From NCBI RefSeq assembly GCF_015679185.1, contig NZ_CP064939.1:5084001-5148000 (forward strand): DNA of 64,000 nt. Reading direction: 5' to 3'. Shown here piece after piece: positions 35,690-44,598 of this stretch; the stretch's first letter is position 1, and each line of letters begins with the position of its first letter. This DNA comes from Pedobacter endophyticus (lineage in GTDB: Bacteria; Bacteroidota; Bacteroidia; Sphingobacteriales; Sphingobacteriaceae). The notes below the pieces were generated by a model. The model was not told where the DNA came from. It saw only the letters and a program-made list of their open reading frames with translations, and searched no databases. A program made the position numbers and the translations under genes.

Positions 35690-36397
35690 CTAAAAGTTAG
35701 GTTTAAGCACATATTTATCATAGAACCTAAAAATATGCTCGGCAGCTTCTTCCGCGGTATCTACAAGACGAAACAGATTCAAATCTTCTTCGTGTATGTT
35801 ATGCTCTTTCTGCAACATTGTGCCTTTAATCCAATCGATTAAACCGCCCCAATAATCCTTTCCGAGTAATACAATAGGGAAACGGGCAATTTTACCGGTT
35901 TGGATCAGTGTTAGCGCCTCAAAAAGTTCATCCATGGTACCAAAGCCACCCGGTAAAACCACAAAACCCTGACTATATTTCATGAACATTACCTTGCGAA
36001 CGAAAAAGTAATCGAACTCAAGCAGCTTATTATGATCGATGTACTTATTGTGAAACTGCTCAAACGGCAGCTCAATATTTAAACCAACAGATTTTCCGCC
36101 GTTGGTATGGGCGCCCTTGTTTCCCGCTTCCATAATACCGGGGCCTCCACCAGTTATCACACCATAACCACGATCGGTTAACAGTTTGCCGCATTGTTCC
36201 GCCAGTTGGTAGTACCGGTTCGTTTCGGCGGTACGGGCAGAGCCATAAATGGTAACGCAAGGGCCAATTTTTGCCAGCTTCTCAAAACCATCCACAAACT
36301 CGGCCATTATTTTAAATATCTGCCAGGAGTCGGTTACCTTAATCTCCTGCCAATCTTTATTTTCGAATGCACTTCTAATTTTTTCTTCACTTGTCAT
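35690..36397 (-). CDS. LOG family protein (nucleotide 5'-monophosphate phosphoribohydrolase type)
   Basis: 235 residues. The family signature PGGFGTMDE (~residue 149) and the nucleotide-binding stretch GVITGGGPGIMEAGNKGA (~75) are both intact. Members of this TIGR00730-type family cleave cytokinin-like or other nucleoside monophosphates to base and ribose 5-phosphate; bacterial substrates are often uncertain. The gene starts 18 bases after the symporter gene upstream of it on the same strand, so the two are likely one transcript. Confidence 0.9.
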   Translation of the reverse strand: MTSEEKIRSAFENKDWQEIKVTDSWQIFKIMAEFVDGFEKLAKIGPCVTIYGSARTAETNRYYQLAEQCGKLLTDRGYGVITGGGPGIMEAGNKGAHTNGGKSVGLNIELPFEQFHNKYIDHNKLLEFDYFFVRKVMFMKYSQGFVVLPGGFGTMDELFEALTLIQTGKIARFPIVLLGKDYWGGLIDWIKGTMLQKEHNIHEEDLNLFRLVDTAEEAAEHIFRFYDKYVLKPNF

Positions 36398-36415
36398 ATA
36401 AAATAAATCCTAATG

Positions 36416-37924
36416 TTAAAATCTGGTTTGGGCATCAGTTTTTTTGCTGATGAAAAGCAGACCAATAAACGTGATTAAGCCGTTAATTAATATCAACTCA
36501 ACACTAAAAACATATCCGCCCAATAATGTTTCAGAAAACGTTGCAAGCAAGTAACATAAAATAGGCGATAATATGCAAACTATCGGTACCAGTTTGTCGT
36601 GCAACCCACGTTTTTTTACAAATAAACCAAAACTGTAAAGCCCCAAAAGAGGCCCATAAGTATATGAGGCAATCGTAAAAATTAAACTTACTACCGACGA
36701 ACTGTTAAGGGCATTAATTACAATAATTACCAAAAACATCAAAATCGAGAACACGATATGAACCGTGTGGCGTTTTTTTACGGCATTGGCATCGTGTGCC
36801 TTTTCCTTTTTTGCCATACCCAAAAAATCTACACAAAAAGAAGTTGTTAATGCCGTAAGCGCTGAATCTGTTGTGGCAAAAGTTGCAGCAGTTAAACCCA
36901 GCATAAAAATAATGGCAGGTACTGCGCCCAGGCTGTTTAACGCAATTTCGGGGAACAACAAATCCGTTCTCGGTTTGCCTGTAATGTGGTCTAAAGGAAT
37001 ATCGATCCCGTTTTTAGCTGCAAAAATATATAACAAAGCGCCCACACTCAAAAAGAACACGTTTAATATCACAAAAACACCTGTAAACGTAAACATGTTT
37101 TTCTGAGCTTCTTTAATGGTGCTCATACTCAAGTTTTTTTGCATTAAATCTTGATCCAAGCCCGTCATCGCGATGGTAACAAAAATACCTCCAATAAACT
37201 GTTTGCTAAAGTTGAATTTGTTCGTAAAGAAATCCTCAAAGAAAAATACTTTGGAGTAACTGCTGTTTTTAACCGTTTCAAACGCGTCCGGAATGTTCAG
37301 GTTTAAACTGCTACAGATAAAATAAATCGTTAAGAAAACGGATAAAACCAGGAAAAACGTTTGTAAAGTGTCGGTGATGATGATCGTTTTTAAACCGCCT
37401 TTAAAGGTGTACAACCATATCAGTGCCAGCGAAATCAGCACAGTTAACCAAAATGGAATGCCATAATTATCGAAGATAAATCGTTGTAAAACAATTACAA
37501 CTAAATATAATCGGGTTGCAGAACCTAACGTTCGGCTTAATAAAAAGATGGATGCAGCGGTTTTATAGCTGTAATGCCCAAGGCGCTGCTCAATGTAACT
37601 ATAAATCGAAGTCAGGTTCATTCGGTAATACAATGGCAGCAAAACCGTTGCAATGATGATAAAACCCACGGCGTTACCTAAAACGAACTGAAAATATTGA
37701 AACTGGTTTCCGCCGGGCGCACCAACTTCGCCGGGCACCGAGATAAAGGTGACACCAGAAAGTGCCGTTCCAATCATCCCAAAGGCCACCAAATACCATT
37801 TAGAGTTTTTATTGGCGGTAAAAAATGTAGAGTTGTCTGATGTTTTTTTGGAGGTTGCAAATGAAATAATAATCAACACTAAAAAATAGCCAATTATAAA
37901 TAGCAGTAAAATGGTTGGTGACAT
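36416..37924 (-). CDS. sodium:solute symporter
   Basis: 502 residues with about 13 hydrophobic helices, the normal size for the SSS family. The N-terminal pattern (GYFLVLIIISFATSKKT, then NSKWYLVAFGMIGTALSGVT) is characteristic, with the sodium-site region in helix 1 and a conserved TTDSALTALTTSF stretch (~residue 355). The substrate cannot be told from sequence. It precedes the LOG-family gene by 18 bases on the same strand. Confidence 0.9.
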   Translation of the reverse strand: MSPTILLLFIIGYFLVLIIISFATSKKTSDNSTFFTANKNSKWYLVAFGMIGTALSGVTFISVPGEVGAPGGNQFQYFQFVLGNAVGFIIIATVLLPLYYRMNLTSIYSYIEQRLGHYSYKTAASIFLLSRTLGSATRLYLVVIVLQRFIFDNYGIPFWLTVLISLALIWLYTFKGGLKTIIITDTLQTFFLVLSVFLTIYFICSSLNLNIPDAFETVKNSSYSKVFFFEDFFTNKFNFSKQFIGGIFVTIAMTGLDQDLMQKNLSMSTIKEAQKNMFTFTGVFVILNVFFLSVGALLYIFAAKNGIDIPLDHITGKPRTDLLFPEIALNSLGAVPAIIFMLGLTAATFATTDSALTALTTSFCVDFLGMAKKEKAHDANAVKKRHTVHIVFSILMFLVIIVINALNSSSVVSLIFTIASYTYGPLLGLYSFGLFVKKRGLHDKLVPIVCILSPILCYLLATFSETLLGGYVFSVELILINGLITFIGLLFISKKTDAQTRF

Positions 37925-38077
37925 AGTTTTGTTTTAAGCTGCTAAATGTAAGAAATTACCGATTAATGTCAAGGGCTCATTCGTTCATTTGTCATTAGTT
38001 TATTAGCCAGAGCACCCAAACAAATGAACTAACGAACATCTTAATGAACTAATGAACATTTTCCATATTTTTGTATT

Positions 38078-38695
38078 ATGAATTTTTCATCCAAGCTGCT
38101 TGAAGATGCAGTAAACGAATTCTCAAAATTGCCGGGTGTAGGCCAAAAAACCGCTTTAAGGTTGGTTTTACACCTCTTAAATAAAGAGCAGGAAGAAGTT
38201 AACCAGTTTGGAAATACTTTGATTAAACTAAAAAAGGAAATCAAAAACTGTAGCATTTGTTACAATATCTCCGATCACCCGATTTGCGAAATCTGTACTT
38301 CGCATAAACGTGATAAAGAAACCATTTGTGTGGTTGAAGATACACGCGATGTAATGGCCATTGAAAATACAGGTCAATATTTTGGCGTTTACCACGTTCT
38401 GGGTGGCTTAATTTCGCCGATGGATGGGGTAGGGCCGGCCGATTTATTTATCGACGGTTTGGTGCAACGGGTTGCGACAGGGAATATAAAAGAAGTAATT
38501 TTAGCCCTGAGCCCAAATATGGAGGGCGATACTACGCTGTTCTATCTTTATAAAAGGTTAAAGGATTTTAATGTTGCAGTAACTACAATTGCCCGTGGCA
38601 TTGCCTTTGGCGGCGAGTTAGAATATACCGATGAAATTACACTCGGTCGCTCGATTGTTACCCGCGTACCTTACGAAACCGCAATGATGAAATAA
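38078..38695 (+). CDS. recR: recombination mediator RecR
   Basis: 205 residues, the standard length. Order of parts: helix-hairpin-helix (LPGVGQKTALRLVLHLL, ~18-34), C4 zinc finger (Cys58, 61, 70, 73), Toprim domain beginning ICVVEDTRDVMAIENTG (~83), and the C-terminal TTIARGIAFGGELEYTD segment. RecR works with RecF/RecO to load RecA at gaps. Its stop codon overlaps the next start by one base. Confidence 0.95.
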   Translation: MNFSSKLLEDAVNEFSKLPGVGQKTALRLVLHLLNKEQEEVNQFGNTLIKLKKEIKNCSICYNISDHPICEICTSHKRDKETICVVEDTRDVMAIENTGQYFGVYHVLGGLISPMDGVGPADLFIDGLVQRVATGNIKEVILALSPNMEGDTTLFYLYKRLKDFNVAVTTIARGIAFGGELEYTDEITLGRSIVTRVPYETAMMK

Positions 38696-39426
38696 TGGCC
38701 AAACAAGTTTATCTTTTAGTCGCATTGATGCTGTTGAGCATTGCTGGCCGGGCACAAGTAAAAATTCACTCACATAACGATTATACCCACCAAAAACCTT
38801 TTTACGATGCGAGTGCGCACCGTGCATTTTCTATTGAGGCCGATGTTTTTGTAGTTGGCGATTCGCTGATCGTGGCCCATAGCAGGAAAGAGATAAAAGA
38901 AGGAAATACGCTGCAGAAGCTGTATTTAGAGCCGATTGCGGCGCTATCCAAAACAGAAAAGTTTTACAGTTTCCAGTTAATGATCGATTTCAAGGATAGT
39001 TGGGATTTGACTTATCCTGTTTTGTTAAAAGCCTTAAAGCCGTATCAAAAATACTTCGTTAAGGGAAACCAAATGGTATCAATTGTGATTAGTGGCAACC
39101 GACCTCCAGACTCAACTTTCCACACTTTTAAAGAAGTAAGTTTTGATGGCTTGCCAAACGTTGGTTATGCCGCCGCCGATTTAAGTAAAATAACCATGAT
39201 TAGCGATAACTTTGCCCTACATTCCAAATGGAAAGGTGTGGGCGAAATCCCGGAGGCGGATGAGGTTAAACTAAAAGCTTTGATTGATGATGCCCATAAA
39301 GTAGACAAGCCGTTTCGGTTTTGGGGCGCACCAGACACCGAGGCTTGCTGGAAATTGTTGCACGATTTGGGCGCAGACATTATCAATACAGACAAAGTTG
39401 CGGAAGCGACACAATATTTGCAATGA
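38695..39426 (+). CDS. secreted PLC-like phosphodiesterase family protein
   Basis: 243 residues with a signal peptide (LLVALMLLSIAGRAQ). Motifs of the PLC-like/glycerophosphodiester phosphodiesterase TIM barrel are seen: HSHNDY (~residue 23), SIEADVFV (~43), FQLMIDFKD (~90) and a C-terminal FRFWGAPDTEACWKLLHDLG followed by INTD. It resembles the AIM6-like group, whose substrate is unknown. The ATG overlaps the recR stop, so the two are translated in tandem. Confidence 0.75.
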   Translation: MAKQVYLLVALMLLSIAGRAQVKIHSHNDYTHQKPFYDASAHRAFSIEADVFVVGDSLIVAHSRKEIKEGNTLQKLYLEPIAALSKTEKFYSFQLMIDFKDSWDLTYPVLLKALKPYQKYFVKGNQMVSIVISGNRPPDSTFHTFKEVSFDGLPNVGYAAADLSKITMISDNFALHSKWKGVGEIPEADEVKLKALIDDAHKVDKPFRFWGAPDTEACWKLLHDLGADIINTDKVAEATQYLQ

Positions 39427-39528
39427 CTGATAAGCAAATAGCAATAGGCAATGGGCAATAAGCAATTGAACAAGTGAGCCAATTAGCAATTCAGCAATTA
39501 AACAATTCAGTCAATTAACCATTTTCGA

Positions 39529-40341
39529 ATGAAAGATAAAGTTATAATCATCACGGGCGCATCGAGCGGAATAGGAAAGGCTTGCGCTGAGGAATTTGCC
39601 AAACGTGGCGCAAACCTTGTTTTGGCTGCCCGTCAGTATGTTACCCTTTGTGAAATTACGGCCGATCTCGAAAAAAAATATGGCATAAGGGCTGTCGCCG
39701 TTCAGGCCGACGTAAGCAAAGAGGCCGATTGTGAATTGATCATCAAACAAGCGTTGGTTTCCTTTCAAAAAATCGATATCCTCGTTAATAATGCAGGTTT
39801 ATCTATGCGTGCCCTGTTTAACGACCTTGATTTATCGGTGATAAAAAATCTGATGGATGTGAATTTCTGGGGAACGGTTTACTGCACCAAATACGCATTG
39901 CCCGAGATCTTGAAAACCAAGGGAACGGTAGTTGGAATTTCATCTATTGCCGGGTACCGCGGTTTACCGGGCAGAACCGGTTATTCAGCATCGAAATTTG
40001 CCATGAATGGTTTCATGGAATCGCTGCGTACAGAGCTTTTAAAAACGGGAGTGAATGTATTGGTGGCCTGCCCGGGCTTTACAGCGTCGAACATCCGTGT
40101 AACCGCGTTGGCCAAAGATGGAATGGCCCACGGTGAAACCAGTATGGATGAAGGTAAAATGATGACATCGGAGGAGGTTGCCAGCATCATAGCCGACGGT
40201 ATTGAGAAACGCAAACGCACGCTGATTATGACAGGACAAGGAAAATTAGCGGTTTGGATGAATAAGTTATTTCCGGCCTTTGTTGATAAAAAGGTGTTCG
40301 ATTTGTTTGCAAAAGAAAAAAATCCGTTGATAAAAGGGTAG
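39529..40341 (+). CDS. short-chain dehydrogenase/reductase
   Basis: 270 residues. Cofactor motif TGASSGIGKA (~8-17), NNAG (~88) and the active-site Y152-SAS-K156 are intact, so it should be an active NAD(P)-dependent oxidoreductase. The substrate is not predictable. About 100 bases of low-complexity CAATTAA-type sequence separate it from the upstream gene, so it is probably a separate transcript. Confidence 0.9.
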   Translation: MKDKVIIITGASSGIGKACAEEFAKRGANLVLAARQYVTLCEITADLEKKYGIRAVAVQADVSKEADCELIIKQALVSFQKIDILVNNAGLSMRALFNDLDLSVIKNLMDVNFWGTVYCTKYALPEILKTKGTVVGISSIAGYRGLPGRTGYSASKFAMNGFMESLRTELLKTGVNVLVACPGFTASNIRVTALAKDGMAHGETSMDEGKMMTSEEVASIIADGIEKRKRTLIMTGQGKLAVWMNKLFPAFVDKKVFDLFAKEKNPLIKG

Positions 40342-40529
40342 GAGGTAGGAAGTCCGAAGTCCGGTCGTAAATAGGATAAGATCGCAGTTCCCGACCAGTG
40401 GAGTTTCGCCTATTAATTTATTCTTGATAATTAAGTTTTCGAAAGAAAACGTACAGACATACGGTTAGCCGTATAAAAAGAAGTATTTATTTAAGCTTTT
40501 TTGTATCTCATTAATTAAAATAAATTATT

Positions 40530-40679
40530 ATGGCAAAAACAGCAGCATTTCATTCTATCAAAGCAAATGTTCACCATGACAACACAAAGTGTACAGAAGG
40601 TAACAACATTGAAAAAGAGAATCTGCGATCTGGAACAGGTGGCAAACCTAAATGTGCAAATTGTTCCAAGTTAGACTAG
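40530..40679 (+). CDS. small conserved-looking protein (49 aa)
   Basis: ATG 40530 to TAG 40679. The product is hydrophilic and has three cysteines, two as KCANCSK near the C-terminus, with His at VHHDNTKC, so it could bind a metal. A clear intrinsic terminator follows at 40724, and a six-pair hairpin (ATACGG, CCGTAT) lies ~55 bases upstream of the ATG. Those flanks support a real short transcript. No known family. Confidence 0.6.
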   Translation: MAKTAAFHSIKANVHHDNTKCTEGNNIEKENLRSGTGGKPKCANCSKLD

Positions 40680-40723
40680 TTTGACTTTTGAGTATTAATT
40701 GATTTAATTAAAGAATTAAGACT

Positions 40724-40752
40724 GCCCCTTGTGAAAACAAGGGGCTTTATTT
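40724..40752 (+). terminator. intrinsic terminator
   Basis: Stem GCCCCTTGT/ACAAGGGGC with a four-base loop, followed by TTTATTTT. It lies 45 bases after the 49-residue gene. Confidence 0.85.
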
Positions 40753-40776
40753 TAATATGCATATATAGTCTCGTTA

Positions 40777-40840
40777 ATCGAGATCTGCAATCCCGATTTT
40801 GCGCTTTGGATTTAAAATCCAGCAATCGATAGGAGTCATA
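40777..40840. repeat. degenerate palindromic repeat (partner at 41104-41170)
   Basis: The segment contains nested palindromic words (GGATTTAAAATCC, and AATCGAGATCTGCAATCCCG-type words). The minus strand of 41104-41170 shares the order GCTGGATTTT, then AATCCA or AGTCCAG, then CAAAA and ATCGGG. The two copies flank the small gene at 40894. The anticodon-arm look of GCTGGATTTTGAGTCCAG suggested a tRNA relic, but no cloverleaf can be drawn. Confidence 0.35.
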
Positions 40841-40893
40841 TAACAAAAAGATCGTGTTAGGTTCGTTTAATTTAAATTGGTAAATTTGATAAT

Positions 40894-41100
40894 ATGGAAA
40901 CACTGATTGTACAACCGAAAAACAGAAAGCAGTTATCAGCTATCAGAGCCTTACTTAAGGCTTTGGACGTTTCTTTTAAGGAGGCAAAAGAAGATGAAAC
41001 CGCGTACTTGAGCAGATCTGAAGATAATAAACAAGCGCTGAACAAGAGCATTAAACAGGCTGAGAGCGGGCAAACTGTTAAGGTAGATGTTTTCTGTTAA
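40894..41100 (+). CDS. DUF2683-like small protein, possible orphan antitoxin
   Basis: 68 residues starting METLIVQPKNRKQLSAIRAL, which matches the start of small Bacteroidota DUF2683-type proteins that are often found as antitoxin-like genes next to RelE-type toxins. The C-terminus (TVKVDVFC) is unlike the usual end and no toxin gene follows; the next 260 bases are non-coding up to a terminator at 41364. It may therefore be an orphan or shortened copy. Confidence 0.55.
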   Translation: METLIVQPKNRKQLSAIRALLKALDVSFKEAKEDETAYLSRSEDNKQALNKSIKQAESGQTVKVDVFC

Positions 41101-41363
41101 TAGAGTTTTGCGACCCGATTTTTTGAGGTCTGGACTCAAAATCCAGCATGAATAGACGAGATTCAAATCGCGATCAGCGGATAGCCGGTTTTGATAAAAT
41201 GCAATATATTTTTAGAAACATTTTGGAATTATAAAAAAGTATATCAATATTTGCTGTATAAACATGATAATTAAAAACTTAAATAACAATTGGTGGTGGC
41301 ATAACGAAATTCGTTAGGCAAGTTCTATTGTTATATATTTTAAAATATTTTATAAAACGATGA

Positions 41364-41395
41364 AAAGGATTGCCCAAAAAGCAATCCTTTTTTTT
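41364..41395. terminator. intrinsic terminator before trpD
   Basis: Stem AAAGGATTGC/GCAATCCTTT with a seven-base loop and a run of eight T. It separates the small gene upstream from the trp operon. The rest of 41101-41486 holds only the degenerate repeat. Confidence 0.85.
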
Positions 41396-41486
41396 ATGTG
41401 CTATCATTATGCTTAATAAAATTCGGAATCTTGCAAAACGATTTTGAATTAAGGCGATAGCTACAAATGGCAACACACAAATCAAC

Positions 41487-42473
41487 ATGAAACAAATATT
41501 AAACCATCTATTCGAAAATAAGAGCTTTAGCAGGGAAGAAGCAAAAAACATCCTGATCTCTATCTCGCAGGGCGAATTTAATTCTTCGCAAATTGCGGCC
41601 TTTATCACTGCTTACGCCATGCGCAACATTACCGTTCATGAGCTTCAGGGTTTTCGCGATGCAATGCTGGATTTAGGCGTAAAGGTAGATTTTTCCGACT
41701 TCGAGCTAATTGATCTTTGTGGAACCGGTGGCGATGGAAAAGACACTTTCAATATTTCAACTCTTTCGTCGTTTGTAGTGGCCGGCGCTGGTCATAAGGT
41801 GGCAAAACATGGTAACTATGGCGTTTCGTCGGGCTGCGGGTCATCAAATGTGATGGAATATCTGGGCTATCAATTTACCAACGATCAAGATACACTAAAA
41901 CGAAACCTTGATACCGCCGGAATTTGCTTTTTGCATGCACCACTATTTAATCCCGCAATGAAAATTGTTGCGCCGATCCGTAAGGATCTGGGTGTGAAAA
42001 CGTTTTTTAATATGCTCGGTCCAATGGTAAACCCATCTCAGCCGAAATATCAAATGGTAGGCGTTTTTAGTCTCGAATTGGCTCGGGTGTACAATTACCT
42101 CTATCAAGATACCACGAAAAACTATACCATTGTACATGCGCTTGAAGGTTACGACGAAATTTCGCTTACCTGCGATGTAAAAACCTTCAACAACAAAGGC
42201 GAGAGCATATTAACACTGGGCGATATGGGTTTCGAAAAGGTAGATGTAAATGAGATCAAAGGTGGCGATACCGTAGAGTCATCTGCAAAAATATTTATCG
42301 ATGTGTTGAACGGCGATGCAACCGATGTACAGAACAATGTAGTGCTTTGTAACTCGGCATTGGCCATCAAAACCATAAAACCAACAGCTACTTTTGCCGA
42401 TTGCTTTTATGAGGCCGAAGAATCGCTAATGAGCAAAAAAGCCTTAGAAAGCTTCAAAAAATTGGTCGCCTAA
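41487..42473 (+). CDS. trpD: anthranilate phosphoribosyltransferase
   Basis: 328 residues. The PRPP-binding signature GTGGDGKDTFNIST (~79-92) and the KHGNYGVSSGCGSSNVMEYLG stretch (~110) are intact. The enzyme transfers phosphoribose to anthranilate, step two of tryptophan synthesis from chorismate. It is the first trp gene in the window; trpE and trpG are not upstream. Its stop overlaps the trpF start by one base. A terminator ~90 bases upstream implies a promoter between 41396 and 41486, though no clear consensus is seen. Confidence 0.95.
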   Translation: MKQILNHLFENKSFSREEAKNILISISQGEFNSSQIAAFITAYAMRNITVHELQGFRDAMLDLGVKVDFSDFELIDLCGTGGDGKDTFNISTLSSFVVAGAGHKVAKHGNYGVSSGCGSSNVMEYLGYQFTNDQDTLKRNLDTAGICFLHAPLFNPAMKIVAPIRKDLGVKTFFNMLGPMVNPSQPKYQMVGVFSLELARVYNYLYQDTTKNYTIVHALEGYDEISLTCDVKTFNNKGESILTLGDMGFEKVDVNEIKGGDTVESSAKIFIDVLNGDATDVQNNVVLCNSALAIKTIKPTATFADCFYEAEESLMSKKALESFKKLVA

Positions 42474-43108
42474 TGAAAGACTTAAAAGTAAAGGTATGCG
42501 GAATGAAGCTCGCGGCGAATATTGCTGCGGTTGCGGCTTTGCGCCCCAACTATTTAGGCTTCATTTTTTATGATCAATCGCCCAGGTTTATCAGTGATGT
42601 ATCGGCCGAACTGATTAAGTATATTCCTGCAGAAATTAAGACCGTTGGCGTTTTTGTTGATGAAGATATTGAAACGGTTAAGAAAAAAGTAAATCAATAT
42701 CAGTTAAAAGCTGTTCAGTTACATGGAAAGGAAGCGCCCGAATATTGCAGGGAATTGAAAACTGATTTTAACAATTTAGAGGTGATTAAGGCTTTCGGCG
42801 TGGATGAAGATTTTGATTTCGCTTTGCTAAATGCTTATGTGGATTCGGTTGATTACTTTTTGTTCGATACCAAAACCAAAGCACATGGTGGGTCGGGAAA
42901 AACCTTTGATTGGAAAATTTTGGCCGGCTATAGTTTACATAAGCCTTACTTTTTAAGTGGTGGAATAGATTTGGAACATACAGAGGCAATAGCGAAGATT
43001 AACGATCCTCGTTTATACGCATTAGACGTCAACAGCCGGTTTGAAATTAAGCCAGGTGTAAAGGATGTGGATAAGATAAATGAGTTTATAGAAGCAACGA
43101 AAATTTAA
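42473..43108 (+). CDS. trpF: phosphoribosylanthranilate isomerase
   Basis: 211 residues. Catalytic Cys9 lies in KVCGM and Asp132 in FLFDTKTKAHGGSGK, the phosphate-binding part being GGSG. The enzyme isomerises PRA to CdRP. It follows trpD directly (TAATG overlap). In most bacteria with this order trpC sits between trpD and trpF; here there is no room for it, so indole-3-glycerol-phosphate synthase must be encoded elsewhere. Confidence 0.95.
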   Translation: MKDLKVKVCGMKLAANIAAVAALRPNYLGFIFYDQSPRFISDVSAELIKYIPAEIKTVGVFVDEDIETVKKKVNQYQLKAVQLHGKEAPEYCRELKTDFNNLEVIKAFGVDEDFDFALLNAYVDSVDYFLFDTKTKAHGGSGKTFDWKILAGYSLHKPYFLSGGIDLEHTEAIAKINDPRLYALDVNSRFEIKPGVKDVDKINEFIEATKI

Positions 43109-43235
43109 GCTGTCATTCTGAGCGTAGCGAAGAATCCCTAGCCTACGAAGCTGTTGCTTAAAGAAGCACTGCCTAATGATGTTTATTGCTAATTGGGTTC
43201 AGATTCTTCATTGCATTCAGAATGACAGAAAACAT
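43109..43235. repeat. intergenic inverted-repeat element between trpF and trpB
   Basis: The ends TGTCATTCTGA and TCAGAATGACA are inverted copies, as are CGAAGAATC/GATTCTTC inside them. This GTCATTCTGAGCGTAGCGAA word is a dispersed repeat. The whole trpF-trpB gap is 230 bases and has no gene. Confidence 0.6.
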
Positions 43236-43338
43236 GGCATAAAATTAATTGAAAGACATAATTCATGATTTCAATTATGATTAAATTAGGAACAATTCAT
43301 TGCCGTCGGTTTCAACCGACGGATTTTGATAAGAATAT

Positions 43339-44520
43339 ATGAAATACAAGGTAAACGAAAAAGGATATTACGGCGATTTTGGAGGAGCTTACATCCCAGA
43401 GATGTTGTATCCAAACGTAGAAGAATTACGTCAAAACTATTTAAAGATTATTGATGATGCCGATTTCCAAAAGGAATTTCATCAACTATTAAAAGACTAC
43501 GTCGGCCGCCCGTCGCCATTGTATCTGGCTAAACGGTATTCGGAGCGTTACGGCGCTAATATCTTTCTAAAAAGGGAAGATTTAAATCATACAGGTGCGC
43601 ATAAAATTAACAACACCATCGGACAAATTTTGCTGGCCGAAAAGCTGGGCAAAAAAAGGATCATCGCCGAAACAGGTGCCGGTCAGCATGGTGTGGCCAC
43701 CGCAACCGTTTGCGCTTTACGCAACTTAGAATGTGTAATTTACATGGGGGAGGTAGATATTGAGCGACAAGCGCCAAATGTTGCCCGCATGAAAATGTTG
43801 GGCGCAAAAGTGGTTCCGGCAAGTTCGGGGAGTAAAACACTAAAAGATGCTACAAACGAGGCCATGCGAGATTGGATTAACAACCCCGTTGATACGCATT
43901 ACATTATTGGCTCGGTGGTCGGGCCGCATCCTTATCCTGATATGGTGGCGATTTTTCAATCTATTATTTCAGAGGAAACCAAAAAACAATTGTTGGAGCA
44001 AACCGGCAGCGACCAGCCCGATTATGTTTTAGCTTGCGTAGGCGGTGGCAGCAACGCTATGGGCATGTTTTACCATTTCATGGATGATGAGAATGTGAAG
44101 CTTATTGCCGTTGAGGCCGCTGGGAAAGGCGTGTCGAGCGGCCTATCGGCAGCAACAACGTATCTGGGTAAAGAAGGCGTTTTGCATGGTAGCAGAAGTA
44201 TTTTGATGCAAACCGAAGATGGGCAAGTGGTTGAACCGCATTCGGTATCCGCAGGATTGGATTACCCGGGAATTGGCCCTCAACATGCGCATTTGTTTAA
44301 AACCGGTCGCGGGCAATACGTTTCCATTACCGACGAGGAAAGCTTGGATGCCGGTTTGCTTTGCACAAAATTAGAGGGAATTATCCCCGCGATAGAGAGT
44401 GCCCATGCCTTGGCCTATCTCGAAAAAATGGAATTTAAAGGTGGCGAAAATGTAGTGGTTTGCTTATCGGGTAGGGGCGATAAGGATTTGGACACGTATA
44501 TTAAATATTTTAACTTATAA
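43339..44520 (+). CDS. trpB: tryptophan synthase beta chain
   Basis: 393 residues, standard length. The PLP lysine is expected at Lys89 in LNHTGAHKINN, and the phosphate-binding GGGSNAMG stretch is near residue 235. TrpB condenses indole with serine and forms the alpha2-beta2 complex with TrpA, encoded 78 bases downstream. The gap holds a long perfect hairpin. Confidence 0.97.
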   Translation: MKYKVNEKGYYGDFGGAYIPEMLYPNVEELRQNYLKIIDDADFQKEFHQLLKDYVGRPSPLYLAKRYSERYGANIFLKREDLNHTGAHKINNTIGQILLAEKLGKKRIIAETGAGQHGVATATVCALRNLECVIYMGEVDIERQAPNVARMKMLGAKVVPASSGSKTLKDATNEAMRDWINNPVDTHYIIGSVVGPHPYPDMVAIFQSIISEETKKQLLEQTGSDQPDYVLACVGGGSNAMGMFYHFMDDENVKLIAVEAAGKGVSSGLSAATTYLGKEGVLHGSRSILMQTEDGQVVEPHSVSAGLDYPGIGPQHAHLFKTGRGQYVSITDEESLDAGLLCTKLEGIIPAIESAHALAYLEKMEFKGGENVVVCLSGRGDKDLDTYIKYFNL

Positions 44521-44527
44521 GAAAAGT

Positions 44528-44586
44528 CGTCATTGCGAGGAACGAAGCAATCTACTTTAAAGATTGCTTCGTTCCTCGCAATGACG
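44528..44586. repeat. 26-bp perfect hairpin between trpB and trpA
   Basis: Bases 44528-44553 and 44561-44586 are exact inverted copies around a seven-base loop. The arm begins CGTCATTGCGAGGAACGAAG, a dispersed word that is also seen at ~57200 and ~47770. It fills almost the whole trpB-trpA gap and should form a very stable mRNA hairpin. No T-run follows, so it is not a classic terminator, but it could lower trpA expression or stabilise the upstream message. Confidence 0.9.
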
Positions 44587-44598
44587 GAAAGCTGAACA

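Noticed and set aside
38066..38073. TATTTTTG before recR as a -7 promoter element
   Set aside because: It fits the consensus but lies only four bases before the ATG and has no TTG at the -33 position.
41104..41170. tRNA-like fragment (anticodon-arm and T-loop look)
   Set aside because: No acceptor stem or D-arm can be paired; the partner at 40777 shows it is a degenerate palindromic repeat.
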